Source: Eutypa lata (Eukaryota > Ascomycota > Sordariomycetes > Xylariales > Diatrypaceae). Taken from it: a stretch of DNA of 64,000 nt. Location: assembly GCA_022661535.1 (NCBI GenBank), contig JAKULF010000023.1:1-64000 (forward strand), written 5' to 3'. Below, piece by piece: positions 1 through 9,439 of this stretch. Below the pieces are notes generated by a model. The model was not told the DNA's origin and ran no database searches. It saw only the letters and a program-made list of their open reading frames with translations. Every line of letters begins with the position of its first letter. Within the stretch, counting starts at the first letter, position 1. Both the position numbers and the translations under genes were made by a program.

Positions 1-3000
1 TTATTTATAGTGTCTGGAAGCTTTATTCTTCATGGCTATATTTTGAGCATTTTTTCATAGTAAAAGCAATCTGTGAACAGGAGCCAAACTCCAGAACACC
101 CTAAAGCTTTAATAACTAAACTGTTAGTTGAAAGATTAATAGGTGGCCTCATTAATGATTGAGGGTATAGTAACATCATTAAAGATTCTTGGTTTAATAC
201 AAGAAATGGGTTATCGCGGATCTAAATCAGATAATCTTATATCTGTAAGAGCAACGAGCGAGACGGTTCCTCAATATTATTTAAATATTGTAAGGTGTGC
301 TCTATGCCAAGGAAACCTTGGTTTATATGCATCCAATAAAAATGTTAGTACTATTAAGGTTAATAAATATTTAAATTCTTCAATAATTCAAAGATCTTTA
401 TTTTCACTAAAGCTTCATCAGTAGATAATACTACGATGTATTAAATCCTAAGTATGTTACAGGATTTTTACTGATGGAGAAGGACGCTTTTTCGTCGGTA
501 TTAATACGATTCTGATATAAAACAGGTTACAGTAAAAGCTATATTTCAAATAGGTGTTCAGGAAAAAGATTTTGCTTTATTAGAGAGATTAAATTGTTTT
601 TCGGGTAGAAGCATATTACAAAATTGGGAGTAGAATCTGTTCAATATAGAGTATCAGGTTTAGAAGATATAAACATAATTATTAATTGTTTTGATAAACA
701 CTTTATTAACCTCGTAAACAATCTGATTTTTGCTTTTAAAGAAGTAATAGATCTTAATAAAAGGAAGGTAAACATTTAACTTTAGAAGGGGTAAATAGAA
801 TAGAATATCCATTAAAAAACCACATTAACGTGTGGAGAAATATCTCGATTTACTTTAAATTTAGCTTTTCCGATTTAGAAGGCCACGATTAGTACTCCAA
901 ATTAACGATAAAATTCAAGCATTTACATTGATTGGCTGAGTTCTCACTGATGCTTGATAGGCTGTTTTTTTATAGCCTTAAAAAATCACCTAAATCTAAA
1001 TTAGGCGAAACTGTATGATTAAGATTTATTTGGTCCAATATAGTGAAGATAAAATTCCTTGAAAGTTTAATTTCTACTTTAATTGCGGAAGATTTGTATA
1101 ACCGATTGTAGTGAGTTTATAGTTGGTACTTTTCAGATGTCTAAGAAAGTTACTCTGTTATTTGAAGAATCGAAATTAGCGGTTTAAAATTCAAAAATTA
1201 TGATGAATAAAAATGCAAAATCAACTGCCAACAATAAAGCCATTTAACTAGAGAAGGATTAGACGAAGTTAAAAAAATAGTGTAAATTAATAAAAGATGA
1301 AATAGTAATAATATAAAGACTTGGTATATTAAAACATTCATTTAGTAAAACGAAAGCTTTAACACCTGTGGAACCTAGGTGCCTAATGATCCTATAGTAG
1401 CTGAACCTGTTAACTTTCGAAATTACCTTTACTAATACAGTAAAATATATAGCTTCTCAAATATCTGAGAAATTATTACGTGAAGTGAGAGTCCTGTTCT
1501 ATGGACAAAATTTAAATTTTAAATACTGTTTAATTTGATATCTTATAGAAAATTTTAATGAGTTTTTTATTTTACCTTGAAATTTCCAATTCGCGGTCGC
1601 GCTAATAGCGATTTGTCACTGTGTACATCACCACATCGAAATAATTCGATCTCAACACTAAATCCCAGACTTGAAGAATTTATAAATGATTTGTTTTATC
1701 GCTGAAAAAAGCATATTTAATATAACCCAGATTGTTACACAAAGTGGAAGTCGAAGGTTTTTTCTTCTTTAGATTTAAAATAGGATTACACAAAGACGAT
1801 TTTAATGCTCATAGATTATATTGTTAGTAAATTCAGAGACATGGGGTCTATATATGCTTCATAAAGATAGTCAAATATATACTATATCTAAAAGGACGAT
1901 ATTTCTAAACTAATCTCTATTTTTGATAGTTAATACTTTGAATACTCAGCATAAATATTTAGATTTTTAGCTTTTAAAAGCCTTTGTATCTTCAACAACA
2001 GAAAGAACTTGTCGGATAAATTAATAGCTCAAGTAATAGAATCAAAAAGCGACATGAATTATGTCTCGCCAAGATTAGTTATATGGTTATAAATCATGAT
2101 ATAATGATATCTAAAAGTTGATCATTAGGGTTTCGTAGAAGGAGATGGGTTCATTTAGTCTGAAAGAAGTACGTGCAGCCTGTCTTTTCTATTAAATTAA
2201 CAGAAACACAACTTCCGGTTTGACTAAAATAAAAGAATATCTAGAAAATAACCTGGATCTTTGATTTATATTCTATTCATAAGTTAAAATCTTCACAAAT
2301 TATCATGATAAATTCTGAAAAAGCTGGAGGTAGTAAACCTTTAGTATCATTAGTCATCAAATGTACATTTTTAAATAATTATTTAGTACCCTTCTTGGAT
2401 GGAAAAGAAATTTATAACTCAAAAAGGGTTGGATTTTTCTGATTTTAAAATTATATGCAATGCAATTTACATAGGAGCACATAGAAAAGAAATAACTAAA
2501 CTTTATTTGAGATTATCTTATACTATGAATAATTTTAGATTATCTACCTACTCAGGATTTGTTGAATCTTAAGTGAAGAGGAAATAAATTTGCTAATTAA
2601 TTCTATGCCAAGTATTAAACATCTTAAGGATGGTCGTCAAAGAGATTTAGATACAAAATAAGGTTATACGTACAATCGTTCAAGTAGCAGTATTTATGAA
2701 ATTATTCAACCATCAGGAGAAGTTTTAGCGATGCCCAATTTAGCTAAAGCAGCCGAATTTATAAATGTAGGGTTTAATACTTTACAAAGACGTTTAGATA
2801 TCGAAGATTTAGAAGATTCAGTAGAATTAAAGGGTTATAAAATTAAAAGACTAGGAGTCTTTAAACCTAAAAGTTAAATAAAGAAATTGAAGTAAGATTA
2901 CAATCAAACAGTTTTATATCCATAGATAAATTAGGTGAAAACGGTTAAGTGACATTCTTGGTCTTAGACCGTCGGCGGTTGTAAATGTCGCTACAGATTG

Positions 3001-5250
3001 GTCCACCAGGGTTAGCTGAAATGTCCGTCCAAATGTACAATCGGACTCTATGACGAAAGTGCAAATATCGTGAAGAGGAAAGAAAATCCCATGCATTGCA
3101 CAGCAGGATAACCAAAGTATGTTGGCAATAACTCTGAATAATCCTAAGTTTTATACCTTATTCTTTATTTAATGAGTTGAATATTATTATCTAAGTGGAT
3201 TATAGTGCAATATATGCTCATCATTCTTTAATTCAGCGGTAAGAAAGGAGCTTTACTACGGTTCTATAGCTACCATATTATTAGCAGTAATTTTCACAGG
3301 ATTCCAAGGAGTAGAATATAGTGTTTCATCTTTCACTATAAGTGATGGTGCTTTTGGGACATGTTTCTTTTGGTACTGGGTTTCACGGATTGAGGTAGCA
3401 GTCCTTTAAATTTATATAATATTCATAAAACCAAAATTGAAAGCAATAATGTTCCAGTTAATAATACCAATATTGATGGATTATTGATTACTCTCCCTAC
3501 GTCTACTTATTATTTAGATAGAGAGTTTTTAGAGTGATTCGTGGGATCTTGATGGAGAGAGTAATTTCCATATCCGACTTATAGCTTTAACAGATAATAC
3601 CTATAAATCTGCGCAATTCACGTTTCAAATAGGTCTACATAAGGATGAAATAAAAGTATTAGAATATATTATGAATACTCTAAAATGTGGACACATCTCT
3701 AAATCTAAGGATACAAATAAATTTTTTTGTTAATGATATAAATTCATTATTATATGTCATATTACCTATCTTCGATCATGTTAATCTTAATAGTTCAAAA
3801 TATCATCATTTTGAAGTTTTTAGAAGGGCGGTTTTATCAACAAAAGATAAAAAACATTTAACTGATAAAGGTAAATTGGAGATAATAGGTTATAAGAAGG
3901 AGATGCAAGGTATGACAGATAAGTGGATACCTAACACTATTAATAATAAAATTAATATTACTAAACATTGATTAGTCGGATTTATAGATGCGGAGGCTAC
4001 ATTTTCAACTAATAAATATGTACCTAGGTTTAAATTGGAAAATCATATTAAGGAGCTAGAATTGTACAATAAAGTAAGGAATTCTTTGGAGTAGGTAATA
4101 CTTTATTAACTACACCAAGGGTATACAGAGCTAATAGTAATCCTACTATAGTGTTAGAAATTAATAAAATTAACGAGCTTAGGATATTTTAATACCTTTG
4201 ATATACAATAAAGAAAATTGTATTTTATTAAAAACTTTAAAAGCTCAAGATTTTTTTATTATGATTAAAATTGGCAGATATTTATTAGTAGGTTATCATA
4301 CTACCGTAAAAGGTAAATATATCTTTGATGCTATAAAATTGCATATAAATAAATATAGATTAACAACTAATGTTAATTTATTTACAAAGGAACGTATTTC
4401 AATTTCAGAAATTGAAAATTTATTGACCACTCTTTATTCATCTGATAGTCCTTATGAAATAAAACAAGGATTACAGGTATTATAGAAATACTAATAAATT
4501 AGTAAGTGAAGCTACTCAGATTATAGTTATGATATGAATACTAATACATAGAAGTATTCATAAGAGTATGTCTAAGTGCGCAGAAACCTCTTAATATTTC
4601 TAGGTCTGCAGTTAAACAGTATTTAGGTACAGGTAAATCCTATAAAGGGTATTTTTTTATTTTTTGGTTAAATTTAATATTATATGAATTTTTAATAAAG
4701 TTAATAGCAAAAAGCCATTTTGCGCGTAGTTGGTTAGGTGCTTAATGGTAATTTGCTGCCGAATATATATTGTTACGATGCGTTATATAAAGGTTCAAAG
4801 ACTAGCTAATAAATATTAAGTTATTTTAAGTGATTTACATATGACTTTAAGTTTTTTACATTTTGTACTTAAAACACCGGGTTGTATTATGACAACATAA
4901 TATATGAAATCAAGAAAAATTTTTTGGAAGATTAAGCATTAGTGTTGCAACTTATTTAAAGTAAAAGAATGGCGTAAAACTTTTCATGTTAATTATTAAA
5001 TAAAAATATTTTAATTTAATAAGCACTAATATGATGACATAGTCTAAACAATAATGTGAATTATTGTTAATAAATTTTGTGCACGTTATGGTTGGAACAG
5101 TATTCTTAGGTGTTGCACTTTGAAGAATTTATTCATATCATTTAACTGATAATCATCACCTTGGGTTCGAAGGAGTGTATATTATACTGACACTTTGTAG
5201 ATGTGGTTTGACTTTTTTGTATGTTTCAGTTTATTACTGAGGTTCTTAAC
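1..5250 (+). CDS. cox3: Cytochrome c oxidase subunit 3, 5'-truncated, intron-split, frameshifted
   Basis: Membrane subunit of complex IV in the inner mitochondrial membrane. Three exon pieces are visible. Bases 1 to about 62 read LFIVS, one extra G, then EALFFMAIFWAFFHS. About 3121-3390 holds YAHHSLIQ, GSIATILLAVIFTGFQGVEYS and ISDGAFGTCFF. Bases 5080-5250 hold MVGTVFLGVALWRIYSYHLTDN, then the family's usual C-terminus YVSVYYWGS before TAA. The 5' end lies outside the window. A short middle exon (the SALSP to WPP region of the family) was not found. Each exon contains single-base indels, for example near 16, 3150, 3240 and 5190, and a T-run near 5220. Either this is sequence error or the copy is a pseudogene; no other cox3 lies in the window. 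Exons 2 and 3 join as ggat/tgcac, following the group I U/G rule. Confidence 0.8.
143..1420 (+). pseudogene. Decayed LAGLIDADG intron ORF (cox3 intron 1)
   Basis: The opening reads EMGYRGSKS, the segment that many introns in this window share because the ORF starts inside the conserved group I core (compare 15244, 27540, 48626). The frame closes at 424. Downstream, pieces of a two-domain LAGLIDADG protein remain: YVTGF and TDGEG around 450-490, KDFALLE near 565 and HLTREGLDEVKK near 1240. They are scattered over all three frames by many indels. No intact domain is left, so it is not expected to encode an active enzyme. The upstream core string ccaaactccagaacacc marks the host group I intron. 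Confidence 0.65.
1620..2877 (+). pseudogene. Decayed LAGLIDADG HEG with C-terminal DNA-binding module (cox3 intron 2)
   Basis: Frameshifted remnant of the long HEG type also seen intact at 22229-23554. First domain: remnants of LGLHKDDF and NTQHKYLDF around 1790-1960. Second domain: LGFVEGDG at about 2128 and FLNNYLVPFLDG near 2365. C-terminal module: MPNLAKAAEFINVGFNTLQRR at about 2730-2800, similar to the NUMOD1-type helix-turn-helix tails of fungal HEGs. The last 100 codons, ending in TAA at 2877, are nearly clean while the rest is riddled with indels. Confidence 0.65.
2925..3075 (+). other. Group I intron core, 3' half (cox3 intron 2)
   Basis: Conserved block ggtgaaaacggttaa ... gaccgtcggcggtt ... 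cgctacagattggt ... gctgaaatgtccgtccaaatgtac. Nearly the same block occurs at 21555-21690 and 23695-23820 in two rnl introns, and a diverged one at 63350-63475 in the cob intron. It probably forms the P3-P8/P7 region. The intron would end just before the cox3 exon that starts near 3121. Confidence 0.6.
3391..5079 (+). mobile_element. Group I intron 3 of cox3
   Basis: Placed by frame joining: the exon ends in T after the codon for the second G of FHG, and the intron ends in G before tgcacgttatgg, restoring G-L-H-V. It holds the broken LAGLIDADG ORF at 3450-4485 and about 600 bases of AT-rich 3' sequence with no other recognisable content. The 5' part (3391-3450) is short, so the ORF begins near the exon as in several other introns here. 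Confidence 0.6.
3450..4485 (+). pseudogene. LAGLIDADG homing endonuclease, frameshifted (cox3 intron 3)
   Basis: Two-domain LAGLIDADG protein. The first motif region reads WF, GF, LDGESNF near 3540 with one indel; then QIGLHKDEIKVLEYI and, from about 3715, FFVNDINSLLYVILPIFDH. The second domain starts at 3970 with WLVGFIDAEATFST, then breaks again near 4090 and 4190 (LLKTLKAQDF continues to 4485). At least three frameshifts. The conserved acidic residue of each motif (LDGE, IDAE) is retained, so decay or sequence error must be recent. Confidence 0.65.
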
Positions 5251-5329
5251 TTGTTTTAGAAGTAATATCCAAACAGTGACAAACGAAGTTTATTTTTAGA
5301 TTTATATTTTCCTTTGCTATAATGAATTA

Positions 5330-5980
5330 CTTTCTTCTTTTCTTATTGTGCTGATGGTTCAAATAAAGATCTCTGAAGAAGATTCAAAAGAAGATGAAGG
5401 AAGATTATAATCTTCTGAAGAAGACGAATTAGCTCATCTTGAAAAACATCTACGGATTTCTGAAGAAATCCAAGACATAAAACATGAGCTAGCTGAGGTT
5501 GATAACTGAAAAGCTTGCTAAAAAATTACCTGAAAGTGCTAGAATAGCCATGATTAATTCTTAAGAAAAAATTACCCTCTAGTCATGGCTGTGATAAGAG
5601 AATTTTAGAACTGACGCAGCTAAAACGGCTTCAAGATGGTAAAAAGAATATGTTTCTAAAATCTCACAAGCTAAATAATACAGAGGTGATACTGTGGAAG
5701 TAGATGATCCAATAGGAAATAAACTAAATGAATAATTGTATAGAGGATACAAATCCTTCTAAACGTCGAAATTAATTAAATTATGATGATTCTTCTGGTT
5801 CTTCTGGTCTCTAGCTCCTTCTGGCTCCTTCTGGTTCTACTCATATTTAAATGTACCAGATACAGGTAATTCTGAATCTGGAGGAAATAATCTAAGTAAA
5901 ATGATAGGTAAGTTGTCAGCTATCTTAGGATCAATAATCGCAGGATTATCTGATTTCTTTGATAATATCTTTTAGTAGTT
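5330..5980 (+). pseudogene. Unrecognised decayed ORF between cox3 and trnI
   Basis: The stretch 5251-6101 has no known gene. Frames can be followed in pieces: a charged coiled-coil-like part (SEEDSKEDEG, then DELAHLEKHLRISEEIQDIKHELAEVDN, about 5370-5510), a middle part (DAAKTASR, EYVSKISQAK near 5610-5680), a Ser/Gly-rich part near 5790-5850 and a hydrophobic end (AILGSIIAGLSDFFDNI near 5920-5970). Numerous stops and indels. Resembles in style the charged remnant at 61315-61577 and the Gly/Ser-rich ORF at 53693. Function unknown. Confidence 0.4.
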
Positions 5981-6101
5981 CTATTGCAAATATTTTTATC
6001 CATTAATCTGTTATTATTTTTAAAAGGATAAGATATTATATTTATTTATAAGTATAATTTTAAGGTTTTTTTTATTATTCTAGATATAACAATAAATATA
6101 A

Positions 6102-6173
6102 GATTCCTTAGCTTAAGTGGTAAAGCGTATTTTTGATAAGAATATTATCAGTGTTCGATTCACTGAGGAATTA
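6102..6173 (+). tRNA. trnI: tRNA-Ile (GAT)
   Basis: Complete cloverleaf: acceptor gattcct/aggaatt, D stem gctt/aagc, anticodon stem tattt/gaata with loop ttGATaa, T arm cagtg-ttcgatt-cactg. First of the I-S-W-P set that precedes rnl. Confidence 0.93.
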
Positions 6174-6278
6174 ATCTATAAATAATAAGAAATAATTAGT
6201 GGTAATTAATATATCTACTTTTTTATTCGAATAATGAGATCTATTGCAAAAAATATATAGTGATATATTTATCAATAA

Positions 6279-6366
6279 AGAGAATTGATCGAGTGGTTTA
6301 AGATGGTAAGCTTGAGTCTTATTTGGCCAAAAACTGGTCACATCCGTTCGAATCGGATATTCTCTG
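6279..6366 (+). tRNA. trnS: tRNA-Ser (TGA), class II
   Basis: Acceptor agagaat/attctct, short D stem, anticodon stem gtaag/cttat with loop ctTGAgt, a long variable arm (ggcc...ggtc type) as expected of serine tRNAs, and T arm atccg-ttcgaat-cggat. Confidence 0.93.
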
Positions 6367-6423
6367 TACTCAAGTTAGAACATATTTATTATAATTTTAA
6401 TAAGGTAATTTTATATAAATTAA

Positions 6424-6448
6424 CGGATTAGGGCCAGGTAGGTTAGGC
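6424..6448 (+). pseudogene. tRNA-Pro 5'-end fragment
   Basis: The first 25 bases match the acceptor and D arm of trnP at 7925 (cggattaggsc..ggt.ggttagg) but no anticodon or T arm follows. It looks like a partial copy of trnP lying 1.5 kb upstream of the complete gene. Confidence 0.5.
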
Positions 6449-6669
6449 GCATCCACTAACTTACCCTATAAAAATAAAATTTAAATTATAAGTAATTTTC
6501 CATAAAAACTTAATACTTGTAACTTGCGTAGTTATATGATTAAACCTTTCAGGTAAAAACGGGACAATTTAAACGGTAAATATTAATATGCGCTGTAAAC
6601 GTCGAGTTATTAGTGAGATGATATAAAAACATGACAATTCATGTTTGAGTATTATCTCAATATACTTTT

Positions 6670-6740
6670 AAGAGTATAGTTTAACGGTAAAATAGGGAGC
6701 TTCAACCTCCAAATTCTCAGTTCAAATCTGAGTAACCCTG
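6670..6740 (+). tRNA. trnW: tRNA-Trp-like (TCA), mispaired acceptor
   Basis: D arm gttt-aacggta-aaat, anticodon stem ggag/ctcc with loop ctTCAac, T arm ctcag-ttcaaat-ctgag. A TCA anticodon reads both TGA and TGG, as the genetic code here requires, and the position after trnS and before trnP fits. The acceptor strands (aagagta and taaccct) pair at only about four of seven positions, so the 3' end may be altered or misread. A damaged second copy lies at 9196. Confidence 0.6.
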
Positions 6741-6820
6741 CTTCGTGATTTTTAGATCAAATCGCTATAAAGAAGTAGGTGTAATTAATCCTTTGCGAAG
6801 GTAAAAAAAATAAAAGCAAT

Positions 6821-7715
6821 GATGAAATTTACAAGAAAGTATACTTCTATGTCTCCTTGATTTATTACAGGATTCACTAGACGGTGAGGAAATTTTTCAG
6901 CTAGCATTAGAAAATACCCTTCATCTAAAATGGGATGAAGAATCGAACCTGTTTTTCAAATACAACTACACATAAAAGATCTGGCCCTTATAGAGGCTAT
7001 AAGAGCACATCTAAAAGGTGTAGGGAAAATTTATGTAAAGAAGAATAGTGTAATTTTTATGGTAAGGACTTTAAATGAATTAGAAGTAATAATTGAGCAT
7101 TTCGATAAATATTGTTTAATAACTGAAAAGTGAGCGGATTACTTATTATTTAAAGAAATTGTTACATTAATGCAAAATAAAGAACATCTTACATCTAAAG
7201 GTCTACAGAAAATCCTAGATATACGTGCTTCTATAAATAATGGTATTACTGATTTAATACAAACTAATTTCCCTAAGACTAAGGCAGTACCTAGGCCTTT
7301 AGTAGAAAAAATAATACCACACAACGATTGGGTAGCTGGTTTTACTTCTGCTGAGTGGTAGCTTTATGGTTGTTATTAGGAAAAATGTTTTTTCAAGGGT
7401 TAAAGTTTTCCATTTGTCAACACTCAAGGGACAAAAGAGCTAATGAGAAGTTTAGTAGAATTTTTTGATTGTGGACACTTTTATCTTGAATCTACAGGGA
7501 AGGTTTGTAGATTTGTGTGCTATAAACTATCGGATATTAACGATAAAGTAATACCGTTTTTCCAGCAGCACTCGGTGGTAGGTGTGAAGTCTGAGGATTT
7601 TAAGGATTGATGTAAAATAGTAGGGCTGGTCAAAAATAAAGCACTAACTTTTGAAACTAAGGAAGACGTTAACGCAGAAATTCTGCAAATCAGTGCAAGA
7701 ATAAATAAAAGATAG
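6821..7715 (+). pseudogene. Free-standing LAGLIDADG homing endonuclease, frameshifted
   Basis: ATG at 6821, then SPWFITGFT, a one-base slip in the first motif (GGNFSASI follows in another frame), then an intact first domain: [71 protein letters not shown]. The second motif WVAGFTSAEW breaks into a stop at 7359, and the rest (STLKGQKS, CGHFYLESTGKVCRF, FFQQHSVVGVKSEDFKDW) needs a frame change. It lies between trnW and trnP and no exon of a split gene flanks it, so it is not inside an intron. Probably inactive as written. Confidence 0.7.
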
Positions 7716-7924
7716 ATGTAATAAGTGTTATAGTAGTAGAAGTGATATTATTTTTTTTTAGTCCTCTTTATAGGGGATCTTTTTGGATAGCTTATATATG
7801 TCGATAAATATTTATACTACGTGTTGTTAGTACCCCATTAATTTGAAGTTCAACAGTTTGCTTTAAAATAAATAAACTAATAATTTATTTTAGTGTGTTT
7901 AATAAAAATAAAACAAAAAAATAA

Positions 7925-7997
7925 CGGATTAGGCCCGGGTTGGTTAGGGACTGCATTTGGGTTGCAGAGTAGTTACGTTCGAATCGTAATAATCCGA
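7925..7997 (+). tRNA. trnP: tRNA-Pro (TGG)
   Basis: Acceptor cggatta/taatccg, anticodon stem ctgca/tgcag with loop ttTGGgt, T arm ttacg-ttcgaat-cgtaa. Ends about 20 bases before the start of rnl. Confidence 0.93.
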
Positions 7998-7999
7998 AA

Positions 8000-8018
8000 C
8001 TAAAAATTTATAGTGATA
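8000..8018 (+). promoter_or_regulatory. Recurring motif upstream of rnl (candidate promoter or processing site)
   Basis: The 19-mer ctaaaaatttatagtgata occurs here and again, identically, at 32698-32716 (and in the repeat copy at 40124-40142). Near matches lie at 29572-29589 and 32969-32986. All are on the + strand, upstream of a gene. Role inferred from position only. Confidence 0.4.
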
Positions 8019-9195
8019 TAATGTACTAGATATAGAAAAATATTTATATTTAATATAAATAAGTATACAAAGAGACTATTAGGAATCCCTATAAGGAGCT
8101 ATGTATTAAAGAGTAACAATAATATTAAAAAAGTTATGTAATACTAATGTACATATAAACTCTTAGAGAAATTAAATAATAAACGAAGGCGAATTGAAAT
8201 ATCTTAGTAGCTTCAGGAAAAGAAATCAAACGAGATTCTACGATTAGTGTGAATGAAAGTAGAGTAGCCTATATACTAAATATAGTATATTAATAAGTAA
8301 AATGGACACAAATCTGTTTAAATATTAAGGGGAACCTTCCTCTAAGGCTAAATATAATACATAAGCGACAGTGAAAAAGTACCGTGAGGGAACGGGTTGA
8401 AATAGTAGTTTTATAAGCAGCTCGAGCTAAGGCAAGAGCGTACCTTTTGCATAATGGGTCACCAAGTTAACATTAGATGCGAGCTATTTGCGTAGTTAAA
8501 CCGATGATCAAAAATGAATTAGTGTCTAAAGTTAGACCCGAAGCTAGGTGATCTTACTATAGTCAGGATTATAAAAGTCCGAACGGGTAGAGAAAATAGG
8601 ATAAGCTCTTATTAATAGCCCGTGTGGAAGCAAACCTTCTACAATATATTCTTCAAATTGACGGGAAAGCCCTAAGAGCAATCTTAACTAACTTAATATA
8701 GAGATATAATTAAGGGCGCAGGTAATGACTCGCGGTATAGTAAAATCAAGATTGATTTGCGTAAGCAGAATGGGTAATCCGCAGCCAAGCTTCATAATTA
8801 ATTAAGAAGAAGGTTCATCGACTAGTAGGGGATAGGTATTCTTTTTAGGTGCGCACAATTCACTAAAAAGATTGCTTAATGTATAGTCAAGCCTCAATGG
8901 AGACATTGCAGGATAATATAATTTATGTTTAACTGGGACATTCCTGTTAAATTCTCTTTTTTTAATTTGTACCAATATAAACCGTTTAAGTTTGTTTTTA
9001 CTATAAATTTAATTTTATCCCAAGAAATTATATAATTAATATATATCTGTAAATAAATTTTTATATACATGATAAATTAGTAATTTTTAGTAGAAACGTT
9101 TCTCTTATATCCTCTATAAAAAGTTTAATACTTAGGTATAAGACATAAAGAAACAAAAACCTTTCCTAGGATTTAAATTAGGAATATACTTTTTT

Positions 9196-9263
9196 AAGAG
9201 TATAGTTCAGGTAAAATAGGGAGCTCATACTCCAAAAGTCCAGTTCGAACCTGGGTACGTCAA
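9196..9263 (+). pseudogene. tRNA-Trp-like copy inside rnl intron 1
   Basis: Aligns with the trnW-like gene at 6670 over the 5' end, D arm, anticodon arm and T arm (tccag-ttcgaac-ctggg), and the similarity extends about 90 bases beyond it (ctttacgagggtaa here, cctttgcgaaggtaa there). It has lost bases in the D loop and in the anticodon arm, and its acceptor strands do not pair. A tRNA inside a rRNA intron cannot be an ordinary gene; it is a duplicated fragment. Confidence 0.6.
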
Positions 9264-9439
9264 ATTTAGTTATAGAAAATTTGGCCATAGATCCTTTACG
9301 AGGGTAAATGTAATTAATAAATAAAAATGACAAATTTTTATAGTAATAATAATTTAGTGGCTATTGGTGCAATTATTAGGTTTTATTCTACGAGCGAGCT
9401 CCGCTCCCTTCCGGTTTGCCAAATAATTCTAAATTTATT

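Noticed and set aside
143..424. Small protein beginning MASLMIEG
   Set aside because: Its most conserved part (GYRGSKS, and the base string around it) is the group I core and HEG leader; not an independent gene.
2914..3096. Reverse-strand frame over the cox3 intron 2 core (and 23622-23813 over rnl intron 8)
   Set aside because: They arise from the conserved RNA core, which explains their resemblance to each other.
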